NCBI GenBank assembly: GCA_947846985.1
Contig: CANTUZ010000004.1
Span: 81,697,659-81,761,658, forward strand
DNA: 64,000 bases
Direction: 5' to 3'
Source: Fratercula arctica
Taxonomy: Eukaryota; Chordata; Aves; Charadriiformes; Alcidae
Shown: positions 32,453 through 44,008 of the stretch, piece by piece
Layout of the letters: the number at the start of each line of letters is the position of its first letter
How positions within the stretch are numbered: position 1 is the stretch's first letter
Program-made: the position numbers and the translations under genes
Notes under the pieces: model-generated
The model's input: the letters and a program-made list of their open reading frames with translations, nothing else
Told to the model about the DNA's origin: nothing
Database searches by the model: none

Positions 32453-35400
32453 ACGTGCCTCTGAGGAGTCCATCAAGACTGAGGACCCCAATAAACGACT
32501 GCAATGGTATCGTACTTTAGTGACTGCCAGCACACATTAACCTTTACCGTATCGTTCTAAAAAAGGACAGGCATACATTTCAGATAGGGGGAAATTACAT
32601 TCTAAGTGGAAGTATATTGTATACAGGATTATCATTATTATTATTAAAACTCCAAATTCAGAATTCGAAGTTCTCTGCTGTGTGTTCAGCACCACCCTCT
32701 CAAACATCACAAATGGAAAACTCATTAGTTTCATGCTATTCTGCTGAGTTTGTCAACGTTAAATTTAGCAGTTGGCAGGCCAAAAGGGACTGGCTTCCAT
32801 TTACATCTTTACCCCACTTCCCAAAGTCCATCCCCTCATCTTCATTGGCTGCAGAGCTAGTAACACGTGCGACACCTCCCGAGAACCCTTCCTGATGCTG
32901 CCAGGGAAGGGAGAGAGGAAACGTGCAAACTGCAATTGTTTCTTCTGAATTTGCATTCTCACGTCCATCCAGTTTTAACAATCTCCTCATTACACAAAAG
33001 GTCAAAAACTGCCACCAGCAGAGACTGCACCTGATGACTTGTCTCACTGTAACGTTAGTGCTCCATTCGCTCGCATGGCTAATTATCTATCTCTGCTTAC
33101 TAATATTCAAAGTAATACATTTAAACAAACGTTGTTTTCTTAATAATACAGAAGATGAAAAGACCTGCCTATGGTACATATTCCTAATTTTTCATGTTAC
33201 CTGCGTCTTTTATTGTATTATTATTACTAAAATTAGTACCATAACATATTTTTGTATAAAACAACACGAGAACTACCCAAGAATATCTACACGTGAATTT
33301 AACTGCCTGTCATTGAAAAAATTAAGTCCCCTCCTTTCACGAGTTGTACTTCACTGGAAAACCAGCTAAAATGTAGGGTCTGTTCCAAATACCGTAACAT
33401 CCAACTTGAGCAGGTGTATAATGCAGGACTATGAAGACAGACAGAAGGGTGACGGAAGATGCGGGTGTGACGTGGGAAACGCACAGTGCAAACGTCCCTG
33501 TGCCGAGCAGCTGCTCTGAGAACAGCTTTGGTTTTACCGCTCGCTGCTGCAGCCTCTTCCTCCCCTCAGCCCATGATCATTGCAACTGGGTCCGGATACA
33601 CTGAAATCAGTGTATAGTTAATTGAAAATGAGCAAAATTCCAGTGTATTTCCCACTACTTTCATGTCTTTTCAGATGTCTTTTTACACATCACGTCCCAG
33701 CAGTGAGTCCAGCCTTTCCTCCCCTTTTACCTTCCTGCTGTTTTCTGAACATGCTGCAAGCACCACATGCTCTAAATGGAACCTGCCAGATTATAATGTC
33801 AAGTTCAAGAGTCTCCACTGAAGTGTACTACTTCTTTTAACAAAATCACTTGTAGATTCATGAAAAGGGCCCACACTTTGCTAAACTTGATTCACAAGAG
33901 AAGTAAATAAGATGCATCACATCAAGGACAACACGTGTGAACAGGATGCAGATTGTTCCATCATACGTTATCCATGATTTAAATTTAACATCCCTTTTTT
34001 GAGGAAAAAACAAATTCTTTCTGGTCCTTTATGAGATACTGAAGGCCAGAGGTGAAATATTCTGTGACTCGATCAATACATACAATACAGGATTTACGGA
34101 CTGCCACCTGGGGAAAGGCAGCTTTACTGATGGAACTGACAGGTTGATGGCAGATTTACGAGCCGCGCAGGATTACAATAAATTTGACTTCAGCTCTGGG
34201 CAAATCATGTTAAGAAATACTGCCACATCGAAGAATTTCTCAGAGCTGTCCCTGCTGTATAATGGCATGTCACCCCAGAACGTTATATTCTCTAGTGACC
34301 CATTCCTCATCCACACGATGGAAGAGTCTGATTAGTATTCCTTATTTTAAAAGTGCCATGGCGTTGAAAAATGTCTTGATCATCTCACATCAGACAACAG
34401 TAACTACGGAATTGCAGCGCTTTTTTGAATTTTAATATATTACTCTGGAATGTAATATATTACTTACGTAACACAAAGCTGCGTTATCTGAAAAAGGCAG
34501 GGAAATACTTGCGTACTTGGGATCCCCAGATAAATACACTTCCCTCAGCATCTTTATAATCTCCTTGACTTCCCATCTCTGTGGCGCATATTTGATCTTG
34601 ACTACTGCTAATACTGACTGGCTAAATGCAAATTTTGATAACCATCAAACCTAGAAACTTCTAAGGAAGAAAATCAGGTGATATAAATCAGTTTCAGAGA
34701 AAGCCATGGCTTAATTTCAGCTAATGCCAGGTGGAAGTTAATTCTCTGCTTTCCATCTAGAATATGAATAACCTGAAATGCCACTTCTGCAAAGCTTATG
34801 CATATATAATTTTATGAGAACTCTTCCTGAAGTTAATGGCAGTTCATTTGAATTTATATATACATGCACAAAAGTGTTTAGAGGATCAGCGTTTAAGTCC
34901 AGAAGTAACATTCAGCCAGTATTAGTAACATCTTGAGGCTCCCCTCAGCGTTATTTATGAATCTTCTTGTTTATTTCTTAATAAAAACCATTAATTCCCT
35001 GGTGCCCCTCTCTCTCAAGGTTTAATTACCTGTGGCACTGACCACACTGAATACATTCAGTAAAGGTTCTCTTGTGGTAAAATATACGTCTGCAACAAGT
35101 CAAATGTCTTTCTTCAGAAAGTAATTTTTATGGGGGATAAGCATAATTAAAAAAAAAACCATTTTTATAAGCTACAACACCATGTATTAGAATCCTAAAG
35201 TCCAAATAAATTCCTGTGAAGTGACTCAGGGAAGCGGGAATGCCTGTGAGGGCAGATGAATGCCCACTGCCACAGGTTTCACGCCGATGTAACGAAAGGA
35301 TCAGCTGCTTCTGCAGATTTTGCAATTGGAGAGAGAGTTCGGGATGGATCCTGCGCCACAGCAAGTCTTGTGCTCGGAAGTGAAGACAATTCAGACGCCA

Positions 35401-38133
35401 CACCTTTCCCTCGAATGCTAAGGAAGTTGGGTACCTATTTCCAACAAGCGTGTGCTTCCCTGACTGCAGACGGATTGAAGAAAATGTTTATTCATTTTTC
35501 TGAAATGGGTCCGGCATGCAGCGAGCCCTCCAGCGCGTCTCTCTCGCTCCCCGCGTCCCAGCGCAGCAGAGCTCTCGCCCACCAACCCGAACGTCTGCAC
35601 GGCCGGGGCCGGCCCCACACGGCAACGTCTGTGCGGCAGCAGAGGGCAAGAATTGAAGAGCTCTCTATGTAACGAATTGTCCCTCAGACCACCTTCACAC
35701 GTATGCCTACTGCTACCGAGCCATTAGCATGGTGTAACAACTGATTTCTGGCTGTAGACGTTTCACTGTGAATTTAGCGGGGAAGATATTGTTGGTCAAG
35801 AACTGGTAAGAACGTCCCGTTTTACAATTTGCCTGTGCTGTAGAGTGTGGTTTCACCGAACTCCGTAAGAACTCTAGAACACGCGCTGTGAGGACCAAAC
35901 CAAGCGCCGAACAAAACGCAGAAAAAAAAGCGCCTCCGCAGAGCCACAGCGCACCGCCAGAGCTACTGGGGAAACGCAACCACCGCCTGGGCTGAAGGCA
36001 ACTTTAAAGTGTGTATATTTAATTATCTTTAATGCAATTTGGATCATGAAATCTGCAGTTGGCCTCAGGATTTTAGTTCTTGTTGAGACCTAAAACGGAA
36101 AAAAATCTCTCACCTTTGTAGCTCAGGTACAGAGAAGAAATTCCATTAATTGCAACAGTCTGAAGTAGTTAGCTATTGCTCTGAGCTGGAAACACAGTGG
36201 AACTCATGAAATTCTAGTGATGAGGATCTAAATCCTGTTCATGTTTTAATCTAACATGTTAATTAAAATTAAATTAAAATCTAATTGTAAACAAATAAAA
36301 AGCTTTTTCAGTTTGCTTTAAGCTTTGATAGAACCAGAGCTCCAATTGCAACAAAGCCCGTCCAGAATTCAAATATGGAGTTTTCCGTGTCATGGAAAGA
36401 CAGTGAAGTTAACCCGACGGGACTGTGCCCTCTCCCATCCGGACGCACAGCTTGTCAGTGAAGCTGTACGTCAGACCCCACACTCTTGTCGTTCTACCTA
36501 TAGACCCATGAAACTCAGAAACCTTGTCAAAATCTTCTGTGCCGCAGCACAGAGGAAATTACAGCCTGTTTTTTATACTATTTTTATACAAAATACATGC
36601 TGTCTGACATAAAAGCATCTGATCATTTAACATTCACCTTGAAGAGGCCGAGCTTCTTCGCTTCCCACACTTTCACATCTAATTTACAACAAGGACCTTC
36701 GGTGTGGACCTGGCCATGCACTTTCTCTAAAACACGTGCTCGCATTCCGACCATCACCTCGTTTGCAATGAGTACGGGATGAACTGGAAGGCGTTGAGAT
36801 TATTCACGCTTTTCGGGTCTCCTTCCTATTCTCTAAAGTGTATAAGAAGTTGTAAAACCCCCAAACCGCAGAGGGCTTCATCCACTGGATAATTCTTAAA
36901 TTCCACTCTGCTTCCTCCTTTCGCAACAGGCCGTTCTGCCACTACCTTTGATTTTCCTTACGGACTCGTCAATTACTTCCCGAAGTTTTTGTTAGCTTAT
37001 TCCCTCCTGCAGTTAATAATTCAGTACGAACATCATCCCCACCTGAACCTCCGTTGTTTCAAAACGCTCTGACTACCTCTTCAATCCCTTCAAAAATCCA
37101 TTTCTTACACAAATAGATCAGCTGTCTGGGAAACAGCTGCCTGTAGTTTAGTTTTATATTTGTCTCTTTGATAACATAAATTAATATTCATGCTATTTTA
37201 ATCATATTTACAATTTTAAGTCATTAGTTTCAGTGCTGATCAGGATTTTTTTTCCCCCTGGATTGTAGCATATTTTCCATTAAGGTACTATTCTGTAATT
37301 TTAATAAATGAAAATGCATTTTAAATCAACACAGTCAAGTGCAATGGGAAAAGAATACTCTTACTCATGCGTTGTATTTTCTGTAGAAGACAAATGTGGA
37401 GATATATGTTGCGTGTTTGTGTATGTGGCTGAGTATGAAGAAGAAGTCACAAGTCAGATTCTTTCTAATTAAGCCATTTTTCCAGCTGACAACTGTCAAA
37501 GCCATCCCAGAAACCCATGAATATTAAAGTGCTGTTCACTGGCACACTTGGCATTTTGAGGCTGGGCAAATAGAAGTCATGAAATATGAAAGGAGTGCCC
37601 CATGTCACCCTGTAGGCAATGTTGCCATTAAGGTGATGTATGGGAAAACTCACACCTTCATCTTCTGGGAGTACTATATTATATTTTCTGTACTACTTTG
37701 CTTCAAAAGCATTATTAGTGGCTGACATTCTTCCTTCTTTGGCTGAAAGAAGTTTATGGAACGTATTACAGTCAAGATGTTAAATGCCTGTTAATATTGA
37801 TATATGTACTTATCTAAAAGAAGTGCGTATTTTTATTTATAATGAAATTCTCTGCTGACAGAGCATTCTCATCAGCTCCTTTTCTTATCTACTAACAACG
37901 ACACAAAGTCATTAGATTAGTTCTACAAAAATTCTACAATTCTTTACAATTAAAATCCTCCACCAAATACAACAATAGGAGGGGACTTTTTTACTTTTTT
38001 AAAGTTCAGACTCAACTTTGTCTATGTTTCGCTTTTCCCATTTGTGAGGTGCAAAATTCTCAGAAAATTTAAATTCTTGTCACACAACATACATGCTGTC
38101 CTCCAACCAGCAAAGCGTTTCAGAAATTTCCCA
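32453..38133. other. Long unique block, possible conserved elements
   Basis: About 5.7 kb without recognised mobile elements. AT-rich apart from a CpG-rich patch at 35510-35640 that ends in a CTCF-like site. The stretches 34560-34870 (includes the octamer ATGCAAAT) and 37130-37330 have the look of conserved non-coding DNA. Open frames (up to 148 codons at 32923-33369 and 138 at 35256-35672) lack splice support and recognisable domains. Confidence 0.5.
35632..35650 (+). promoter_or_regulatory. CTCF-like binding motif
   Basis: GTGCGGCAGCAGAGGGCAA matches the core of the vertebrate CTCF consensus (CCASYAGRKGGCR) at 12 of 13 positions; the first C is a G. It sits at the right edge of a CpG-rich patch. 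Motif matches of this quality also occur by chance, so only binding data could confirm it. Confidence 0.25.
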
Positions 38134-38325
38134 TGAGGGGGGTGAGCCCCTGGCCCAGGCTGCCCAGAGAAGCTGTGGCTGCCCCATCCCTGGAGGGGTT
38201 CAAGGCCAGGTTGGACGGGGCTTGGAGCAACCTGGGCTGGTGGGAGGTGTCCCTGCCCAGGGCAGGGGGTGGCACTGGGTGGCCTTTAATGTCCCTTCCC
38301 ACCCAAACCAGTCTGTGATTCTATG
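38134..38325 (+). mobile_element. CR1 LINE, 3' fragment, second subfamily
   Basis: Plus-orientation CR1 3' end of a subfamily different from the 15618 group, with landmarks GTGAGCCCCTGGCCCAGGCT, GAGAAGCTGTGGCTGCCCCA, GGGCTTGGAGCAACCTGGGC and GGGTGGCACTGGGTGGCCTT. It ends at the duplicated-octamer position (CTGTGATTCTATGA). Matches the copies at 45784 and 62401, which are in the opposite orientation. Confidence 0.94.
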
Positions 38326-40413
38326 AGATGCGAGACTTTTTCCCAAATTTTAAGGATATAAAAATCATAAGAATCGAGCCTGCCTGTTATTGTCTTGGTT
38401 TGAGGATGTACTTAAATCTGTCACCCAATTTATAGCATGAGTTAAAGACAGTAACAGGACGTTTCATACAGGTACCTGACATTCTGGATGCCTGCTTTAC
38501 CACAGGTACATGTAATGCCGTCTAAATACCCTGCTAAATTCCCGTCCCAACGCACACCTAACGCCTGTGCCTGGCCCCGAGAGTGGCCTGGCTGCCCACC
38601 CCCAGCTGGTCCCCAGCTTACACCGTCCAGAGTTACCTCCCTAAACCCGAAATCCCAACACAGACCAACGCTCTTCCCCGGACTCAGGCTCGCCTGGGAG
38701 CAGCCTGGGAAACACTGATCCATCAGAGACCTCAGACCTTGGCACCGAGGGCCCAGAGGAGGCTGCGGGACACCGTCTCCAACCATCCTCACCGTCTTTG
38801 TGCTACTGTTCATCCTTTTGGATAACTTCACCATTAATTTATTCTCATCTCCAAACCAATGCTCTCATATAGAAATAAGAGCTCAGCTGCGACTCAACAG
38901 CAATTTTGAAATATGTAAAGCAGAAACATACCTTTGATGAGCAGGTCAAGAAGAAGTGGCCTTAAACTGCCGCAAGACGCATGGTTAGATAGGGAGAAAA
39001 ACATTCTAATGAAGCTCTGGAACAGACTAGCACTGTTGCAAGCTCAGTAATTAAGCAGTGAACTTCACTGTACTTAGACTCCGTAGGAAGAGGGGCTCCT
39101 GCGCTAGTACTGTGTGAGAAACTAAAGTTCACTAATGTGCCTTTGATTTTCCCTCAGAAAAACAGCATTCTCATCCTTCACCCAGCACTGTGTACTGGCC
39201 TCATTAAACAACAGGATTCACAGGAAGCCTGAAACAACTGTAAAAGCTAAAATATTGAACAATTGCTAAAATCCACCTCAAAATACTATAGATGTATAAA
39301 ATCATTATTATCTCCTTTCAATGTCTGTATTGCGATGTCTCATTTCAGTCCTCTTTCTAGGTCCAAATAAATTTATCTTCCTGATTTTTCTTCTCTGAAG
39401 AAGGTATGGAATACTTTAAATCATGTTTATTCATAAGAGGGTTTAGCAGCTTATCTGGCCAATGCTTAATTGGGTTTTCAGATAAAAAAAAAAAAACTGC
39501 AGGTATCTGTTTACAGCACCTTACATATAAATTATCACCTTGAAAAGAAAGAAAAATAAGATTTCCACTTGTTCCAGGGAAAAAAACCATGATTTGCTTT
39601 CCTTGCAATACCTTAGTAGCAGTATCCTGGAGAAACAAGCTTCATTTTCACACTTACAAAGCGAGAAGAAGCTTCCTAAGGCAGCCAAATACTGGGAGCG
39701 AAGGTACCTCCACAAGGGAGCGGGAGCCGTGTGAGCCGCTGCACACAACGCAGTTCTGGAGCTCAGGTTCCACCCTGCCCCGAGGGAAGCAAAGCGCATC
39801 CGTCCCGCACCGACCGGCCCGCGCTAGTGCTGCTACGTACTGTGAATACTGTAATACTCTATTCGCAAAGTTAGTTCCAAAGATGAGATGCACATTCTCA
39901 CTGGCCACCCACGTACAGACCCAAGCAGTGAACTTCAGATGACCAAATAAAGGTGGTAATTGTGGCACAAAAATTCTCTAAATTTGCCACATACCAAGAG
40001 CAGACCTTGGTCATATCCTTCTCCGCAAGGTCAAATCATCGGTGCATCCTTGTACACACAGCACCTGGGAGCAGTTATGCAATTTATTGTGTTTAGCACA
40101 TACTGTTAAGTTTAAAACCTTTCTGATGAGTCACTCACAAAAAGTGCATTATAAATATGTTTTGGGGAACCTTTGGATCCATAATTGACAACAAGCGTCC
40201 ACTAGCAAAAATACCATCCAATTGAGGAACTGACGACATCCAACCAACCAAGAACGAAGATCAGATAGCAAAAATAAATATACATGTACAAATACATGTG
40301 TTAGCCATAGGCCATCTGAGCAGATTCAATGGGCGCACAAAGGAACGACGTCGTTAGCACTTGCACTCCTTTACCTCTTGACTCTCCAGACTCCCAGAAA
40401 CGGAAACACTTAC

Positions 40414-40495
40414 CGTGTTGTCAGTGGTGATGGCTTTCACCGTGTCTCTAGACTTATCCGCAGGAATCAACGCATCTCTGTGGTACCACCCCATT
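40414..40495 (-). other. Candidate coding exon, 82 nt
   Basis: On the minus strand an acceptor (TTCCTTCGGAAAGTTCCAG, AG at 40497-40496) is followed by 82 nt open in one frame and a near-consensus donor (AACACG|GTAAGT, GT at 40413-40412). The encoded peptide, MGWYHRDALIPADKSRD followed by TVKAITTDNT, has a protein-like composition, but I cannot assign it to a family. The exon would start in phase 2 and end in phase 0. The candidate at 53420-53502 on the same strand ends in phase 2, so the two could be spliced in frame, though 13 kb apart. Confidence 0.25.
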
Positions 40496-40696
40496 CTGGA
40501 ACTTTCCGAAGGAACCTGCCCTCCCTTTGCCGCACAGTGCACTTGCGCTGGTGCCAGCTCTGAAGGACCTGGGCTGAATACGCACACGCACACCTTCAGC
40601 CACAGATGGACCAAGCTGTGAGCTGATGGGAAACCCCGCCAGTCAGCCTCCCATGCCGATGCTCCGTTCCCAATGGCCATGGCCACTGGGTGTGAC

Positions 40697-40783
40697 AATT
40701 AGGAATTCCCAGTAAATGGAATTCTGGAACTTTACTGGAAATTCCTAATTACTGGAAATTCCTAATTTACTGGAAATTCCTAA
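40697..40783. repeat. Inverted repeat plus 17-bp tandem array
   Basis: A 20-base arm at 40697-40716 pairs with 40731-40750 with one mismatch across a 14-base loop. The right arm belongs to a tandem array of the 17-bp unit TTACTGGAAATTCCTAA at 40732-40748, 40749-40765 and 40767-40783. The left arm can therefore pair with any of three copies. Several GGAATTCC or GGAAATTCC cores fall within the cluster. Confidence 0.92.
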
Positions 40784-40806
40784 TAATCATAATTCCTAGT
40801 GCAGCA

Positions 40807-40888
40807 TCCACCATTCTCATGCGCACCTTCCCCAGGGAATTCCCACATCCAGCATTCCCATGCACGCCTTCCCCAGGGAAATCCCATC
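40807..40888. repeat. 41-bp direct duplication
   Basis: Two adjacent copies (40807-40847 and 40848-40888), each containing CTTCCCCAGGGAA and CCCATGC-like cores, about 85 percent identical by eye. They lie just downstream of the 17-bp array but are unrelated to it in sequence except for the GGAATTCC-like end. Confidence 0.85.
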
Positions 40889-43168
40889 CGCCTGCGCGGC
40901 GACCTGGGCACGCATCATTAAGGGGCCACACTTCGGCCTGTCTCACAAGTTCTTTACTATCTGTATTTATCTGTCACTTAAATGATGTATTTCTGGTGAC
41001 TGCCGATTACACTTTTTTCTTTTTCTTCTGGCCTTGGTTCAACTAATTAAACCCAACAGAAAGAGACTGATGAGGGTCTGGGAAAGTAATATTACTATTC
41101 AATTTTGGTTTTAAAAAGTATTTTTAGTATTGTCATTTCAGCCCAAAACTCTTGAGTTCCTGGCATGTCTGTGAGCTATAAATCAATACATCGTTTCATC
41201 AATGAGGATTTAATTAAGATAAAAAGGTAGCCAAGTATTTGTTTCTTTATCTAACAGATAGCCCCTAGGAGTTTGGGATGACATCCTGTATGCTTCCAAA
41301 AATACACAGAAATAGAAGAGAGAGCTGCTTACACATGCAGGGAGAGTTCCGATGACATAGCTTGCATGCACTGGAATAAAGGGCCCTGAAGATACCTTTG
41401 TGAATAAAGACGTTAATATTGGCAGCTGGTTTATCAAATCCTTATTCCGTAAACAGTACATTGATCTTACGCTGACGTACTCCAAAAGCACAAAGTTACA
41501 GCCCTACTGTAAATGCAGGCAGGAAAAACAGCCCTTTTTCTCTAGTCCCTACAAAATGACTCCTGCCCTTTTGGCTTGATAAAATGATCTGCAATAAATG
41601 CTTCTCATGTTCCTGTATCTTTACTAATTCACTTTGAAAAGCCAACAATAGCTGCAGGCACAGTCTACTATGATTAATGGCAGAAGCAGTGGCCTTTGTG
41701 CGACAAAGCTCTACCGGTTCTTGAAGTTTTCAAGGTCACAATTTCATCCAGAAAAGTTCTACTTAAGTTAAATATTCTTTAAATGTGAGCAAATTTTCAT
41801 GCAAAGTAAGACGCGTATCACCTTGTGGGAAGGATGACACAAAAAGTGTTTCACGAAGCTTCAGACGAACACAATTCCCACGCGCTTGAAGGAAAAGTGC
41901 CGTGGGAAGGCCAAAGATTTTGCCGGCGGCTGGTGCAAACAGCTGGACCAGAAAGGACAGCTTTGGGTGGGAAAGTTGTCTCTCAGCCTTTCTGGCACCC
42001 GAGAGATTTATCCCGGAGAAAATGCCACCACTTGCATGCTGAACCATTCATCACGCCCTGGGAAAGATAATCGTCACCAAGCTTCCCACCATAAATACAC
42101 GTTCCTGTTGCTTTATGTTCCTGTATTATTCTTAATAGTCATTGCCATACATTAAAACAATTTACTGCACGTTCCAGGATGTCTTCGTGATCTTAAAGAG
42201 GACAATAAAATTTCATACAATATTATATCTCTCACGGAGAGCATATGCTAAAATACTTTACAAAATGAAAGTTTATGGCAGTGGTAAAAGGAATATAAAG
42301 TAAAGTAACCATGTAACAAATAAACCCCCTTCTTTTATATAGTAAGATGATGAAGAAAAATATGAATGCACATAAATAACTAAGTGTAAGCTTAAAATAG
42401 AACGAGAACTGTTAAAAATAAAAGGAGCTTCATGCAGACTCCATTAGGAGTGATGGAAAATGTTAATGAGTGAGGAAATGGCATAGAAAATTGCTAAAAT
42501 TTTAACAATTCTTATTTCCAAAGAACATATTAGAGTTGTTCTGTTAATCCTTGGCTCCTAGAATCACCCAATTTCATGAGAATCCTACCTTTGACTTAGC
42601 TAAATACATCTATGGCTTCTTGAAGAAGGAAAAAAAAAAGACACAAAATTGTGATCCACGGAAAACTGAAAGTTTTTAAACCAACTGTGTATTGGGACGT
42701 GCTTTAAAAGAGAACATATTGCTTCCACCACTGCCAGAAACAGCGAGAAAAGGATGCTCAGCGTCACAAACAAGAAGTTACAAACGGCAGAAGATAATGC
42801 AAATTTAAGTAAGTTGCAGACAAAAGAGCATTCACAACACTTGTTTGGGAAAAAAAATAAAATGAATTTTCATGAAATTTTGAGCAGTAAACCACAGAAA
42901 GCGCTTCAGGCCATGAGGGACGAAGGGGGCGATGGGGCAGAGGCCGACAGCACGTCCCGCGGTGTCCCTGCGGCACGGCGGTACCGCGGGGGTCTGGGAG
43001 CCTGCTCTGCCCGAACCCATCTCTGTCTCGTGTACGGTAACTAAATGAGCTCATATAAAGTAAAAGGTACAGTAAATCAGCAATATTTTTGTCAATAGAT
43101 GTAGGACATGCATCAATGTGAAATTTGTTTTCTTCCAATGATAAATTATTGCTTTGTTTTGTTTGCAG

Positions 43169-43220
43169 TTTTGTTATCTAGACGACACTGGAACTAGTCC
43201 TGATCATTCATCGTCAGCAG
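43169..43220 (+). other. Best exon candidate, 52 nt
   Basis: A strong acceptor (TTGTTTTGTTTGCAG, AG at 43167-43168) and a consensus donor (CAG|GTAAGTAAA, GT at 43221) enclose 52 nt. Two of the three frames have a stop; the third is open as FCYLDDTGTSPDHSSSA plus one base, so the exon would start in phase 0 and end in phase 1. The acidic, Ser/Thr-rich peptide would suit a disordered or linker region. I do not recognise the gene. If real, the surrounding plus-strand sequence is intron. It could also be a non-coding RNA exon. Confidence 0.35.
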
Positions 43221-43571
43221 GTAAGTAAACCGCAGTCTCTAGTGCTATTGATGCCTCTGCCAGAACTTACCCCATTTCTAATTTTTGTAGGAATTTAGTG
43301 TACAAGAACTAACGTAAAACTAACAGAAACAAAAAGTAAAACTCATCAGAAATAGTGCCTGTAAAAAGATATTTACAACCAAGCAAAAAGAAAGAAGCAA
43401 CCAGTCAAGTTTAACATAGCCAGATGCTTCTTTAAGCAACTTAAGAGACACAGGGTCTAGACAAAAGAAAAAAAAAACAAACCAAAACCAAACCATATTT
43501 CAAGAATCGAAGACTAGGATAGAATTAAAGTTAAAAAAATCATAAAAGAAAAACTGATTTTTAATCTTACA

Positions 43572-44008
43572 GCAACGGAGCTGGTGAGGGGTCTGGAGCA
43601 CAAGCCTGGTGAGGAGCGGCTGAGGGAGCTGGGGGTGTTCAGCCTGGAGAGAAGGAGGCTGAGGGGAGACCTTCTCGCTCTCTGCAGCTCCCTGAAAGGA
43701 GGGGGCAGCCAGGGGGGGTCGGGCTCTTCTCCCAAGGAACAGGCCATGGGACAAGAGGAGACGGCCTCAAGTGGCACCAGGGGAGGTTTAGGATGGATAT
43801 TGGGAACAATTTCTTCCCGGAAAGGGCTGTCAAGCATTGGGAGAGGCTGCCCAGGGCAGTGGTGGAGTCGCCATCCCTGGAGGGATTTAGAAGCCGGGCA
43901 GACGCGGTGCTGAGGGACGTGGGGTAGTGGGGGCTTGGGCAGTGTTATGTTTATGGTTGGACTTGATGATCTTAAAGGTCTTTTCCAACCAAAACGACTC
44001 TATGATTA
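43572..44008 (+). mobile_element. CR1 LINE, 3' fragment (437 bp)
   Basis: Plus-orientation CR1 carrying the ORF2 tail and complete 3' UTR, ending at CGACTCTATGATTAC near 44008. Same subfamily as 15618, 22622, 28271 and 31768. The ORF2 tail is open from 43584 ([19 protein letters not shown]) but shifts frame around 43710, near a run of seven Gs, so the coding sequence is broken. Confidence 0.96.

Larger units (their letters stand above)
38326..43571. other. Unique block with repeats and exon candidates
   Basis: Contains GC-rich patches (38560-38800, 39690-39840, 42900-43030), the hairpin/tandem cluster 40697-40783, the adjacent 41-bp duplication 40807-40888, a minus-strand exon candidate (40414-40495) and the plus-strand exon candidate 43169-43220. 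Elsewhere AT-rich with nothing recognisable. Confidence 0.5.

Noticed and set aside
31729..32520. 263-codon plus-strand open frame
   Set aside because: It is antisense to the CR1 pair at 31768-32452; the complement of the GC-rich CR1 ORF2 tail is open by composition.
35256..35672. 138-codon plus-strand frame
   Set aside because: No domain, no splice signals, and the reading depends on the CpG-rich patch.
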